Source: Narthecium ossifragum
Taxonomy: Eukaryota > Streptophyta > Magnoliopsida > Dioscoreales > Nartheciaceae
Direction: 5' to 3'
Length of the DNA: 64,000 nt
Assembly: GCA_963920575.1 (NCBI GenBank)
Contig: OY986974.1
Coordinates: 8,680,610 to 8,744,609, forward strand
Shown: positions 35,264 to 46,358 of the stretch, piece after piece
Layout of the letters: each line of letters starts with the position of its first letter
Numbering within the stretch: the first letter of the stretch is position 1
The notes under the pieces: generated by a model
Seen by the model: the letters and a program-made list of their open reading frames with translations, nothing else
What the model was told of the DNA's origin: nothing
Databases searched by the model: none
Position numbers and translations under genes: made by a program

Positions 35264-35342
35264 GAGAGAAAGAGAGAGAGAGAGGGAGACAACGACAGGA
35301 GAAGAAGAAGAAAGAAAGGAGAGAGAGAGAGAGAGAGAGAAG
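35264..35342 (+). repeat. GA-rich simple repeat in C2
   Basis: AGAGAGAG runs interrupted by GAAGAAGAAAG. In LTR sense this is a CT-rich leader just after the TATA box, also present in C1 (14380-14430). Confidence 0.8.
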
Positions 35343-35648
35343 GTCAAGGTATTTATAGAGATCAGGACCAGGACCGATCTCGACCTTCCATTTTGATCTT
35401 TCCCGATCGAGCTTCGATCTTCCGATCGGATACACCCTTAATGTTCTAATCAATTACATACGTCAATCCAAGGCCGTGTGTGCGTTACGCGGGTGTGAAA
35501 TCGACCACCGGGCGCAATTTACCAAATTGCCCTTGGGGTCACAAAAGCAATACGATCAACCTCATCGCACCCAACGCGAAACCAAACCAACAGAAAAACG
35601 GCCATCGACCTACGCGGTCGAGCCAGGTCAGAGGGACGGGCCCTCATA

Positions 35649-37389
35649 ACCTAACAAACTTAAAAAAGAATTTCGTCCCGAAATTTAATAAGGATGAAGC
35701 CGGGGAAAAGAATCACTAGACCTACCCGCACAAGCAAAGCTACAAACTAGGGGCGTCAACGCCCACAACAAGAAACTATCTGTCGGAGTGAACAGTCAGG
35801 GAAACTCATGACCCATGCGATCCTCTCGCTCCCATGTCAAACTCTCTGCACTGCCTTGCCTCCATCTGACCATGACCAACGGTAACGATTTGCCCCTCAG
35901 TACATGGTCTCGTCTGTCCAAGATCTACACTGGTCGCTCTATGTAGGTGGCGTCCTCCTCCACCTCAAGGTCGTCGTGTGTGATCACATGAGATGGATAT
36001 GGAATGTACTTCCTCAGCATTGATATATGGAATGTGGGGTGGACTACTGACATGTGCGGGGGTAGAGCCAACTGGTAGACGACAGCGCCAACGTGCCTGA
36101 CGATCTCAAAAGGGCATGCAAACCTCGGCGCTAGCTTGCCCCTGCCACCAAACCTAATTGATCATTTGCGCAGAGAGACCTTCAGTAGTACTCTGTCGCC
36201 AACTGCGAACTCCATGGGTCATCGCCTGGGATCCGCGTAGCTCTTCTACCTGCTCTATGCTGTCAGGAGTCTCTGTCTGATCTGAGCCAACCTCTTTGAT
36301 GACTATCTGATGATGTCCGGACCGGTAAGGGACGCCACCCCAACCTCCACCAGGGTCACGTGCTGCTCCCAAGTACCTCCAGTGTCTAGCACACATGCTC
36401 TGAGCATGTCCTCTATGATCTGGATCGTCCGCTCCGACTGTCCGTCTGTCTGAGGTTGGAAAGCTGTGCGGAAGGTCAGTGTTGTCCCTAAGGAGTCCTG
36501 GAAGCTGCACCAGAACCTACCGGTGAATTGGGGATCTCTGTCTGACACTATCAACACTGGGATGCCGTGCAGTCATACCACCTCGTCGATGTACCTCTGG
36601 CTCAGTCTGGCAACTGGATCTGTCGTCCTCATGGGGAGGAAATGAGCCGATTTGGTCAGTCGATCGACGATGACCCAAATCACATCATTCCCCCTCGGTG
36701 TCTTCGGTAGCCCGGTGATGAAGTCCATCGCTATATGTTCCCACTTCCACTCTGGCACTGGAAGTGGCTGCAACAAACATGGTGTCCGTCTTTGCTCCGC
36801 CTTCACCTTCCGAAAGGTGAGGCATCTGGAAACGAACTCTGCTACTGACCTATTCATCCCGCACCACCAAAACTGCCTGCGTAGATTGGGGTACATCTTG
36901 GTGCTCCCGGGGTGAACGACGAAACAAGAGTGGTGGAACTCGTGAAGGATCTCCTCCCGTAACGCGGGGTCTGCTGGAACTGCAACTCTGCCTCTGAAGA
37001 GTAGACCGTTGTCTGCCGACACTGTCCAGCCCTCAACTGTATGAACGCCTGCTCGCAAGCATCGTCCCAAAAAAACGGGATAGCCTTCTGTGTCAATCTG
37101 GTTAGTGGCCCTGCAACCCTGGAGAAGTCCCACACGAACCTCCTGTAGTATCCCGCCAAGCCGAGGAAGCTACGGACCTCGAACACTGTCGTCGGTCTCT
37201 GCCACTGTAGCACTGCCTCAACCTTGGCTGGATCAACTGAAATGCCTGTTGCTGACACCACGTGCCCCAGAAACTGTACCTCAGGAAGCCTGAACTCACA
37301 TTTGGAGGCTTTGGCGTATAGCCTATGCCCCCTCAACAACTGCACCACTGTCCTCAGATGCTGCCCGTGTTCCTCCTCTGTGCGTGAGT
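35649..37389 (-). pseudogene. G2a pol, 3' half (RT end, integrase, chromodomain remnant)
   Basis: From 37389 downward on the minus strand: RT end ([36 protein letters not shown]), the same RNase H deletion as G1 at [10 protein letters not shown] (about 37045), integrase (CLTF in the zinc finger, where CLTC is expected; WEHIAMDFITGLP with Asp intact; LIVSDRDPQFTG; HPQ-type QTDGQSERTIQI), a deletion after HVTLVEV joining to ASLTGPDIIRQ near 36345, and C-terminal pieces to about 35900. The LTR-adjacent tract TTTCGGGACGAAATTCTTTT (about 35665-35690, minus) is the typical end of these elements. Confidence 0.88.
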
Positions 37390-38671
37390 TGTCACGCCCC
37401 GTCCTGGATGCCCGACCCAGAAAACCCATCCAGGATGGGGCGTGAGGGTCATATCACTATTCATCTTCAACCGGCGCAATACAAAGCGAAAAAGACAGAT
37501 AATTTAAACAATTGTATTTCAGAGGCGAAACAGATTCAATTATAAAACATCAAGTTGTACAATTACAAAATTCCAATCTAATACTCCCAAGGTAAAGATA
37601 TAATACATGATTCCAAAATCCTCCAAATGTTTACAACATATACATATATATATATATCAAAATGTACAACAGATACTCCTCCAGCAACCTCAAGCGCCTC
37701 TAAATGTACTCGCGCCGCCAAAGGCCGATCCCGCCGGCTCCACGGACGAAGAACTGCCGCCTGCACATGCAAACGCAGCCCGGGTAGGAGTGAGCGATAA
37801 GCTCAGTAGGGTTCTACTCTACGGCACACTGAAGGGAGGAAAACAACAACAGTGTTGTCTCCCAGCCTAAGTCTAACGGATGCTACGGGTCCCATAACCC
37901 AGTTGATGTCCCAAGGGCTCCTGTCATGAAACCTCTCTCCTGAACATGTTACCAGGAGGCCAAGGAACAGTAACATGCAGGATCACCCTTACCCAAGCTG
38001 GAATGCCAAGCCTTGGGGACCACGTCGGGAACACATCAACATCCATCCTTAGCACTTGGCTTTGGAAGACAACACGACCTCTAAACCTCAAACACCGATT
38101 CAAGTCAACTATCGCAATCCTCAATCACAAGAGACTTGATCATACAATCACACCCTACTCCTGACTACCCATCCACGGTCCTAAAGCTAGATCCGAGCTA
38201 CCCGAGAGCCTCGGATCGGCGACCCAAACCATTGCCCGCCTAACCTCAAATGCCTCTAATGCACACAATGCATGAGCCTAGGCAAACATCTATCCTAGAT
38301 GTCTCTACATGTCACATCAGCAGTTATAAGTTCAACAGATATACAATAACCCTCGGCACTCGCCGGCAAGAGTCTAAGGTTCCACAATTCCTTATTAGCT
38401 AGCACTCATAGCTAGCTAATGGCTAAGCACACCATTAAGCAATTAACAACATCTAAACATGTATTTAAAGCAAGCCACAACCTCATTTTATTCAAAGGAA
38501 GACAACATTCGATTCAATCCTCAAAACCGATGGAAATCCCTTGAAAACCCCATAAAATCCACATGCATACATCCCAACACGTTTAGATGTTAAACACCAA
38601 TCAAATCCATCCAAAAAAAGCCAGAAAATCAAGTCCAAAGGGTCACGGACGATGTCACGGTCGATCCGACA
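37390..38671 (-). mobile_element. C3: truncated Tekay-like LTR
   Basis: On the plus strand it begins TGTCACGCCCCG and follows C2 for about 1.28 kb to a GGTCGATCCGAC motif, where it switches to family-A sequence (A3). It is inserted in the G2a RT right after TGAGT (37385-37389). It is best read as the 3' LTR of copy G2b, whose pol lies just beyond A3. Confidence 0.8.
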
Positions 38672-39648
38672 CCCCGAGAAGGATCGATCAGACTTTCCCT
38701 GTGAAGAAAATCAACGATTGTGATCTAATCCGAGGGTGGATACAATTGAGGCTATAAATAGGACTCTTTTTAGGGTTTGAGGGGGGATTCTTGGACACTT
38801 TTGGCTACTCTTTCTCCTCTTTTATATTTTTTCTAGGTTTTCTTTTGCTTTATGAAATCTTTTGGAGGATTGTTCTCGATGGCCCTGCGTGGCTAAATCT
38901 TGATCCTTGGTCGAGGAGACTGAAACCTCGGAATCAATGAAACTGTGAGATGTAATTAGTTTTTATTGTTCAATTTATGCTTTGAGTATTGAATATTCTT
39001 CTGTGTTTATCCTCATGATTGTCTTGTTTAATTACTAGGAGCGCTATTAGTTTATTATTCATTGCGATCTACTGCTAGGTTGGATATCAAATTCGGAATT
39101 GTTTGATCCCTCTAATCTGCGAAGCAACTAGGGTTTAATAATCTACTGCGTTTCAGAGATTGTTAGGTCTTAGGAAGAATATTTGACTAGATTAAATGCA
39201 ACCGCTTGTGCTTGTGTTGTTTAGCTTCATCGATCTCCCTATTCTTAAGGCTTCTACTAGATTAAACCTACAGCGCTTGTCTTAGGTTGTTTAGTAGTTA
39301 GGGTTAATTAAATCGCTTGTTTCTAATTAACTATGATTGAGGAGAGATTCGAATTTAATTCGAACGGTGAATATTAATGGTATGAATTGATTGATACTTG
39401 CATCTATGATCAGTTGTTGGATTTCGATGGTGGATGTTGACTCAGACCAAGGTTTGTTCTCTTGATTCAATTTGTTTCTTCGCTTTAGATTATTTCTTTA
39501 TTGTTTTTCCTCACGTTTAAAACCCCTCATCTTTGTTCACTAAGAACAAAACTAGGCTAAACACTCTTCGTGGGATCGACTCATACTCGCACTACTACAT
39601 TTATTTTGAAGAGTATTGGTTTTATTTTTGAGTGCCTGCGATAGCACA
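38672..39648 (+). mobile_element. A3: 5'-truncated family-A LTR
   Basis: Matches A1 from about 5056 to its end (CGAGAAGGATCGATC to GCACA). TATA box at 38751-38762. The missing left two-fifths is replaced by LTR C3; the switch lies within a GATCCGAC-type motif at 38661-38672. No TSD survives. Confidence 0.85.
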
Positions 39649-40385
39649 CGTGTCTCCACCTGACTATGACCAACGGTAACGATCTGCCTCTCAGCACCTG
39701 ATCCCGTCTGTCCATGATCTGTACTGGCTGCTCTATGTAGGTGGCATCCTCCTCAACCTCGAGGTCGTCGTGTCTGATCACGTGAGAAGGATATGGAATG
39801 TACTTCCTCAGCATAGATATGTGGAAGGTGGGGTGAACTGCTGACATGTGCGGGGGTAGAGCCAACTGGTAGGCGACTGCTCCGACGCGCCTGACAATCT
39901 CAAAAGGACCAGTGAACCTCAGAGCCAGCTTGCCTCTGCTACCAAACCTGATCGACCCTATGCGCGGGGACACCTTCAGTAGCACTCTGTCGCCAACTGC
40001 GAACTCCAGGGGTCGTCGCCTGCGGTCTGCGTAGCTCTTCTGTCTGCTCTGCGCTGTCAGAAGCCTCTGCCTGATCTGAGCTAACCTCTCTGACGACTGT
40101 CTGATGATGTCTGGACCGGTAAGGGACGCCTCCCCAACCTCAGTCCAACACACCGGTGAGCGACACGGTCTGCCGTACAACGCCTCAAATGGTGCAAAAC
40201 CCAAACTGGCATGGAAACTGTTGTTATAGGCAAACTCCACCAAGGTCACGTGCTGCTCCCAAGTACCCCCAGCATCTAGCACACATGCTCTGAGCATGTC
40301 CTCCAAGATCTGGATAGTCCGCTCCGACTGTCCGTATGTCTGAGGGTGGAAGGCTGTGCTGAACGTCAGCGCTGTCCCCAAGCAA
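39649..40385 (-). pseudogene. G2b integrase C-terminus and chromodomain
   Basis: A 272-codon open frame joins an RT stub to integrase. After the fusion it reads AFHPQTYGQSERTIQ (Asp-Gly of the usual TDGQ altered to TYGQ), FAYNNSFHASLGFAPFEALY, FAVGDRVLLKVSP, KLALRFTGPFEIV and HPTFHISMLRKY, then a chromodomain start (VEEDATYIEQPVQIMDRRDQ, then PLVIVRWRH) cut by A3. This C-terminal chromodomain marks the element as a Tekay-type chromovirus. Confidence 0.9.
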
Positions 40386-40963
40386 TCCCGAATCCTCATC
40401 TGATGGTAGCCGCTACGGAGATCGATCTTCGAAAAGACCGAAGAGCCTCAGAGATGGTCGAACAAGTCATCGATCCTCGATATCGGATACTTGTTCTTCA
40501 CCGTCACCCTGTTCAGCTTCCTGTAATCAATGCAATGACGAAGCGTACCGTCCTTCTTCTTTGCGAACAACACAGGAGCTGCCCAAGGTGACGTGCTGGC
40601 ACGGATGAAACCTTTGCCGATCAACCCGTCGAGCTGGATCCTCAGCTCCCTCTGCTCTGCTGGTGCCATCCTGAAATCTGACAAAGAGATCTGCCCGGTG
40701 TCCGGTACAAGATCTATCTGGAAGTCTACCACTCTGGAAGGAGGAAGGCATGGTAGCTCATCTGGAAAGACATCAGCGAACTCACAAACAACTTTAGGTA
40801 AACTGCTCTCTCGACTGCCCTCTGCAGCGAACAAGGAAAGGCGCGCCAGTAAAACTGACAGCTGGCCCTCGCACCTGGGAAAACAACCACACATGAGGGA
40901 ATCGGCCGACTGGCGATCCCCCAACAAAATTAAATGAGCGCCGTCATGTGTCCAAGCAGTCAC
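40386..40963 (-). pseudogene. G2b reverse transcriptase, N-terminal part
   Basis: [40 protein letters not shown] and [15 protein letters not shown] are followed by a stop, then FSKIDLRSGYHQMRIRD, which is fused in frame to the integrase piece CLGTALTFS at about 40380-40390. The deletion removes the RT catalytic core, the RT end, RNase H and the first two-thirds of integrase. Confidence 0.9.
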
Positions 40964-41420
40964 CCTGCGACGGCCACAGTCGATGACGGCTCGGTATGAA
41001 GTCAGCCAGCCATTCCATACCGAGAATCACGTCGAACCCAACCATGTCTAGCACCCGAAGGTCTAGAAAGACACGGAGGCCCCCAACCTCCAACTCGCAA
41101 GAATGGCAGATCAGCTCAACACGAGCCCCTCCGCCGACCGGTGTGTCTAGGTGTAGTGTGACTCCAAGTGGCTCAGTCTCTAGCCCTAGCGATGACACAC
41201 ACTCGTTAGCTACAAACGAATGTGACGCCCCAGAATCTAACAGAACATCTACAAATTAACTGAAAAGCTGAAAGATACCTCTGAGAACGGGAGGGTCAAC
41301 TGGGGCTGGTGGAAGAGCTAGAGTCTGATGGGGTGGTGGATACGAGTAGGACTTGAAAGGTGGCTGAACTCTGTCTGGGTACTCTCGATCTGGAAAGGTG
41401 GTTGAACTGAAAATCCGTGG
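40964..41420 (-). pseudogene. G2b protease and gag tail
   Basis: Minus-strand DSGASHSF near 41225-41245 (a stop lies just upstream of it in TTAATT) is followed by SLGLETEPLGVTLHLDTPVG and VILGMEWL. The upstream gag tail is recognisable to about 41390; there the sequence switches to Copia LTR. The frame changes near 41030. Confidence 0.8.
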
Positions 41421-41426
41421 TTCTGT

Positions 41427-41539
41427 TTGTTATAAACCTTTATCTTCATCCACAGGCCTTATCTTCAACACCCTTCGTATCTCCATGACTTCTCTCCAAG
41501 AGATTTGATTTCAAAAGTCTATCCTGAAGGTCATCTTCA
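41427..41539 (-). repeat. Copia LTR fragment
   Basis: TTTGTTATAAACCTTTATCT through GGTCATCTTCA is nearly identical to 19255-19369, the same orientation as the Copia element. There is no PPT beside it, so it looks like the start of a 5' LTR (element sense). Confidence 0.85.
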
Positions 41540-41674
41540 ATATGGCATAGTCAAGGCCATCGTCGGCGGGAGCAGCTCGGCGAGATAGGGAGCAGAGAGC
41601 ATGCCCGGTGGCGTTCTTCATAATAATAATTGAAGCCATCATTGATGTCAACGGTTGCTGATGTGCGGGGAGGC
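41540..41674. other. Short spacer, no feature recognised
   Basis: Unique sequence between the Copia LTR fragment and LTR B1. Confidence 0.5.
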
Positions 41675-43118
41675 TGATGAGTCACTAAATATTCATAATT
41701 AAACCCCTTAAATTACCTTTATTAAGTCTAGAGTGTAAGTATTTAATTGTTTGTTAGTTTATTTCAGCTTTACTCATGATTTGAGAAGAAATACAAGAAA
41801 TTCGGCTTAAAAGATGAATTTATGTGATAAAGACTGCTTCATCGCCTGTCAGGAGAATATTCCCTAGAATTTTTTTTATAAGTCCAAAGATTCTGGAAAT
41901 TTAGTACATGATAGAAGACTTCAAGAGATACAACTTTAATGTTTGACATTTTGCGAGACTCCTGATGGATTGATACCCGGTTTGAAGAAGATAAAGATAC
42001 GTAGCTGCTGAAAAACTTGTCCATCGATGTTCTGAAGGATATTCGTCAAATATTCCAGATAAGTCTAAATATTATGAAATATTTGGAATAGGACAGAGGA
42101 CTTGCCAATCTACAATGTTTGTGTTGGACAAGGTTTCACATTCCGAACGGATTGGACCCAGTTGCGCTCGGAATAAGACTGCAAGAATTAATTCAGGAAA
42201 TCCGAGTTGTAATTGAAGTCCAACTCAACTCAAAGTCTAATTTCGGGAGTTCTCCTATAAATCGGGTTATTCAATCCGAAAATAATCATATTTTTGACAA
42301 TCTTTGGAGAAAGAAAAAAAAGACGGTGATGATGCTGATGGTGACAGCTTCCTATTCCAACCCGATGGCTTTCATCCAAAAATTGAGTTGCTAATTCTTG
42401 TATTTAGGAATATCATGAAACCCTAGTGTAGTTTTGGTTTTTCTTTAGTTTGATTCTTTTGAACTTCTCAATGCATGATCTCATGAATACAATTTTATTG
42501 TTAATAGAGTTGATGGAACCGAGTTTCCTTGACGTACTTTCAGTCTTACATGTTTTTTGTGATTGATTGTAGAGATTTATGAGATGGTTTTCATGAAGTT
42601 ATTGGTTTGCCTTTGAGATAAGCTATGCTACGCGAAGATAGGTTGTGCCAAGGTCATTAGGAGTAGTATATTTTAATATAATCGTAGGACCAAAGACAAT
42701 CTTTGCCAAGCAAAGATAGGTTATGCCGTTGAAAACATTTACTTTATTTTAGGGATTCATGTGAGCTTATAGCCATATGATCCATAATGTTGAGAGAAGG
42801 GAACAACATGATAACTAGAGAAGACTAATAATGAAATTAAGGTGGATTGAGTAATTCCTAAGTAACTACTCCATTGATTCGAATTGATCAACCTTTTATT
42901 TCTTTTTTTTTATTAGTTTAGATAAGTCTATTCTATCTTTGATTCTTTTTCTTAATTTTAGGGTTTGAATAATTGATTTCAGTTTCCAACGTTTTCCATG
43001 TGGATCGATTCCCGACTTCACCGCTATCCTATCTAGTAGTGTAGTGATTGAATAAGGATTATAAATTTAATATTTGATTGAGTTTACAATGTTTTAATGA
43101 CACGTTCGCAATACATCA
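41675..43118 (+). mobile_element. B1: 5' LTR of Athila/Tat-like element B
   Basis: Starts TGATGAGTCACTAAATATTC, ends GCAATACATCA. 1,444 bp; TATA-like CCTATAAATC at 42254-42262. It is followed at once by a primer-binding site, which makes it a 5' LTR. Paralogues: B2 (48041-49491), B3 (52536-53204) and B4 (56262-57908). Confidence 0.92.
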
Positions 43119-43123
43119 ATTTT

Positions 43124-43142
43124 TGGCGTCGTTGCTTGGGAA
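43124..43142 (+). other. Primer-binding site, tRNA-Asp type (diverged)
   Basis: TGGCGTCGTTGCTTGGGAA, close to the TGGCGCCGTTGCCGGGGA of Athila/Tat elements (tRNA-Asp), with substitutions. It lies six bases after LTR B1. Confidence 0.8.
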
Positions 43143-43542
43143 TTCGATGGTTAATTGATTGATTTTCTCATTGCTCTTTTTCTGGGCTTAGTTAGATTTT
43201 TTTCTTATTTTTATCCTTTCTTTATTTTATAATTTTAATGAATTTTTTTGACAATTTTAAGGAATTTTTGCAGCATTGGAACGGATTTTTCTTGAAGGAA
43301 AATAGCTTCCATGTCGCCTTGGTGACCGGTTGAAGCTGAATCCGATCAGTCGGGATTTCCAAATATGTTCGCCTAGAGCCTAAAGCGACCGATCGAAACA
43401 TAAACCGACCGATCGGAACTACGCAGTCAGGTAAGTCTTCTTACTTCAAAACTTTTTGTTTCAATTGTTATTTTCCGGGTTTTGTCCTCTCCTCCGAATC
43501 TTCTGTTTTCTTTTTCTCTTTTTGGTTTATGATTTTGCATGC

Positions 43543-46161
43543 ATGGTCAATTTTTATATGCCATCGGGTGTCATGTCGAATGATGATTTGCCTTTTGGTT
43601 ATGGTTCCGCTTACAATAATGACACATATGGTTTCTCAAATCCGGGATATAATTCACATTCATATCCTTATAATCCGAATTTTAGAAATCATACATACCC
43701 TAGTTGGCAATTTCAAGATTACCAATTGACGCATCTTGAAATGTGTCGTTAAGTATATCAAAGGCGATCAAAACAATTTACCGGACTACTAATTAACTAC
43801 AACGTAGTTAGTGGAAGCACTAGTCGAATCCTCAAGGAATTGGATGGTCGAACTAACAAATGCAATGCAATATACTCTCTACAATAGTTGTAAACAATTG
43901 GATTGATTATTTGAGTTTTCTAACTAAAGTAGTCTAAAAGCAATTAAGGTTAAGATTTATCGAGAGAGAAATCCTAGAGAATTCTAATCCGAATTAGGGT
44001 CTAAATAATTTATCTATGAATCAAGATGAATGACACTGCAGGAGATGGTCTAAATTGGGGATCGACGAGCGTAGGATTAGTAGCGCTCGCCGCTAATGAG
44101 ATGTCGGGTTAAGATCATCTCATCGGTGAATTACAAGGTTAAGATCCTACAAGGTTAAGATCCATGATCGAGGCTTTAATTCGATCATAGCTTAACAATC
44201 GCTGGGTTAAGGTCATATTGTTGGCAATTATTCAAGGCTTTGTATGAATAATGTATTGGGTTGAGATGGGTTTAATATCTAACTCCAACCCACCATCGAA
44301 GACATGAATGGTAAATAGGATAGTCATGGCTTGGGGTGGTTTAAGCATCTCAAGATCCTATCCTAAGATCAAGGATTCATCCCATAGAGTTGGCCATGGT
44401 TCTAGCATAACCTCTTCTTTAAGGAATTTAATCAAACATCAAGCAAGCATTTAATTTTCATACAATCACTTACAAGAGAAAGCATTCAAAACATTCAACA
44501 ATGGGTTTCATTAAAGAAATAAAGGATTACATGTGAATTCATACAAATACATGTCAAGAGAGTCATTACATCAAGAAACAAAAGAGAAATCTAAGAAACA
44601 AACCCTAAGACATCAAGGAATTCCCAAGGAGAAAGGGTTTAGCTACTCATCTTAGATAAGAGATCCATGGAAGAGGAGGCTTGACCCATCTTTTCTATCA
44701 AAATCCACCCATGGAGCCCTAAATCCTTAAAAATTAGAGGAGAAATCTCTAGAGCTAAAGGAGGGAAGAAGGCTGAAGAAGAGCCGGACCCAGATGGAAA
44801 AAGGATGGGAAAAGGGTCTTCAAATAAAAGTCAAAACCCCATTTATAGGCCTTATGTCGTGGACCATCATATTAGATCTGAACCGTCCGTTTCTACCCAT
44901 CAGCCGGTCTTGGATCGATCCAAAATAGATTTGGATCGATCGAATATGTATAGCTTTGGTTTTCTAATGTCTTGGATTGATCCAAAATTGGTATGGATCG
45001 ATCCAAAATAGGTATGGATCGATCCAATGTGCAAACTGCAAAAGAGGCTCTGGAATGGGTTGTTGGATCGATCCAAAAAGGAATATGGATCGATCCAAAA
45101 CAAGTCTGGATCGATCCATTGTACAATGGCTGAAAGGGTGTTATCTGGAAATGGTTGTTGGATCGATCCAACGTGCAAAACCCAATATGGATCTCTGGAA
45201 GGAAGGTATGGATCGATCCAACATATTGGATCGATCCGAAATAATCCTGGATCGATCCAAATATCGTTATTTTCACATTTTCTTCATCTTTTGCACCTTT
45301 TTCATTGTGAAATCAATGGAGGTATTCTTGGGACTCCTTGTACCTGAAATACACTAAGAAACTATTAGTAATACACTGTTAGGACACTAACAAAGCTAAG
45401 TTGACGGGTTATATTATGCGCATTTTGCGATTTATCACCAACCTCCTAATGTTCAACCATGGAACACAGAAACACTGGCTCAAAATATTAAGCCTTGTTT
45501 TGAACAACAATATCCTCCTCCACAAGCACCCTCTGAACCGACGTTGGACACAATCATGAGTGCACTTGCAAACATGAATGCAAACATTAATTCTAACATA
45601 ACTGAATGCATGACTGAGCTTAATAGCAAAATTGCTTTGAAAGCAAACAACGTTAATTCTAATTCTCAATCAATTAAGAATTTAGAGATACAAATTGAAC
45701 AACTAACTTGCATGGTAGATTCATGTGATGATGTAGTGGAGAATTATGATAATGATTATATTCCTCTTATTTGTGATGACAATGCTCGAGATGCTTATAT
45801 TTCTAATGAGAATAATGCATGTCATCTTGAGATGTGTTCTATTGCTTTGTCAAATTATGCAACTATTGATGATATTTTGTCGGCCCCTAAAAATAATATT
45901 CCCGAATGCGATATTAATGAATGCATACCTAATAAAACTGGGCCTTGTATGTATTTCGATCATGCTATAGAAGCCCAATTTTTTGATAGTGATGATGATG
46001 ATTGTTGTGTTGTATTGTCTGTTTTACATGATGTGTTGAATGATGATGTGGTGCCCACTTGCGATGATCATAATGAGGTTGAGCATGTTAGTGAGATTCC
46101 CTGTCAGAAACCTCAGTTTGAGCCTCTACATTATGGACTGAGGAGAAGAACCCTGATATGA
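43543..46161 (+). CDS. Element-B ORF1, gag-C-terminus-like, split by solo LTR D
   Basis: The frame opens at ATG 43543 and runs to 43726, where solo LTR D enters; it resumes in the same phase at 45438 (Q-P-P-N-V-Q-P-W) and ends at TGA 46159-46161. Without D it would be about 300 codons and uninterrupted. The first part is Tyr/Asn/Gly-rich with YNPNFRNHTYPSW, recalling the YNPGWRNHPNFSW segment after the knuckle in Athila gag. A predicted coiled coil follows (MSALANMNANINSNITECM, then SIKNLEIQIEQL), again as in Athila gag tails. The remaining 150 residues are Asp/Asn/Cys-rich and unknown to me. It has no capsid domain, knuckle or pol. As it stands it is interrupted. Confidence 0.7.
43727..45437 (-). 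mobile_element. D: solo LTR inside ORF1 of element B
   Basis: On the plus strand it runs from TGACGCATC to GCGATTTATCA; in element sense it starts TGATAAATCGC, like families A and B. Flanks CCAAT (43722-43726) and CCAAC (45438-45442) differ by one base. Removing it with one TSD restores the reading frame of ORF1. TATA at 44840-44851 (minus). The tail CTTAACGACACATTT is shared with B LTRs. 1,711 bp. Confidence 0.9.
44911..45262. repeat. GGATCGATCC palindrome array in D
   Basis: Twelve TGGATCGATCCAA-type units in about 350 bp, with AT-rich spacers that vary in length and sequence. In element sense it lies upstream of the TATA box, as in family A. Confidence 0.92.
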
Positions 46162-46358
46162 GTGAAGACCATGCCAACTTCTATCGTCCTTTCATCAAAA
46201 ATCGTTTTAAACATTCTCGTCTTGTATCCACTTTATTTGCTAAGGACTTCTTTTTCTTCTTTGATGAAGCATGTTTGTATATCTTCACCATGATCCTGTC
46301 CATGTATTTCTTCACATGGAATCATCGACCTCCTAAATCAGGTTTCGGGAGCGTCTAG
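46158..46358 (+). CDS. Element-B ORF2, small hydrophobic protein
   Basis: A 66-codon frame whose ATG overlaps the ORF1 stop as ATGA (46158-46161). It has a basic N-terminal part (FIKNRFKHSRL) and a hydrophobic stretch (FFFFFDEACLYIFTMILSMY) that could be a membrane segment. No family recognised. Right after it comes GCGCTTCCTGAAAGGCAACC, the element-conserved block that ends the coding part of Athila-like elements. It could be a remnant of a longer frame; whether it is translated is unknown. Confidence 0.4.
   Translation: MSEDHANFYRPFIKNRFKHSRLVSTLFAKDFFFFFDEACLYIFTMILSMYFFTWNHRPPKSGFGSV

Larger units (their letters stand above)
33238..35648 (-). mobile_element. C2: Tekay/Del-type LTR shared by two internal regions
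   Basis: On the plus strand it runs from TGTCACACCCCGACCC to GGGCCCTCATA (expected CTCACA, two mutations). 2,411 bp; TATA box near 35349-35358 (minus). A PBS with gag follows on the low side (33221 and below). On the high side (35649 and above) lies the end of a pol region with the polypurine-type tract. One LTR thus serves as 5' LTR of G1 and 3' LTR of G2a. Confidence 0.92.

Noticed and set aside
46158..46358. ORF2 as a retroviral-type envelope remnant.
   Set aside because: A single hydrophobic stretch in 66 codons is not enough; no signal peptide, cleavage site or cysteine pattern is visible.
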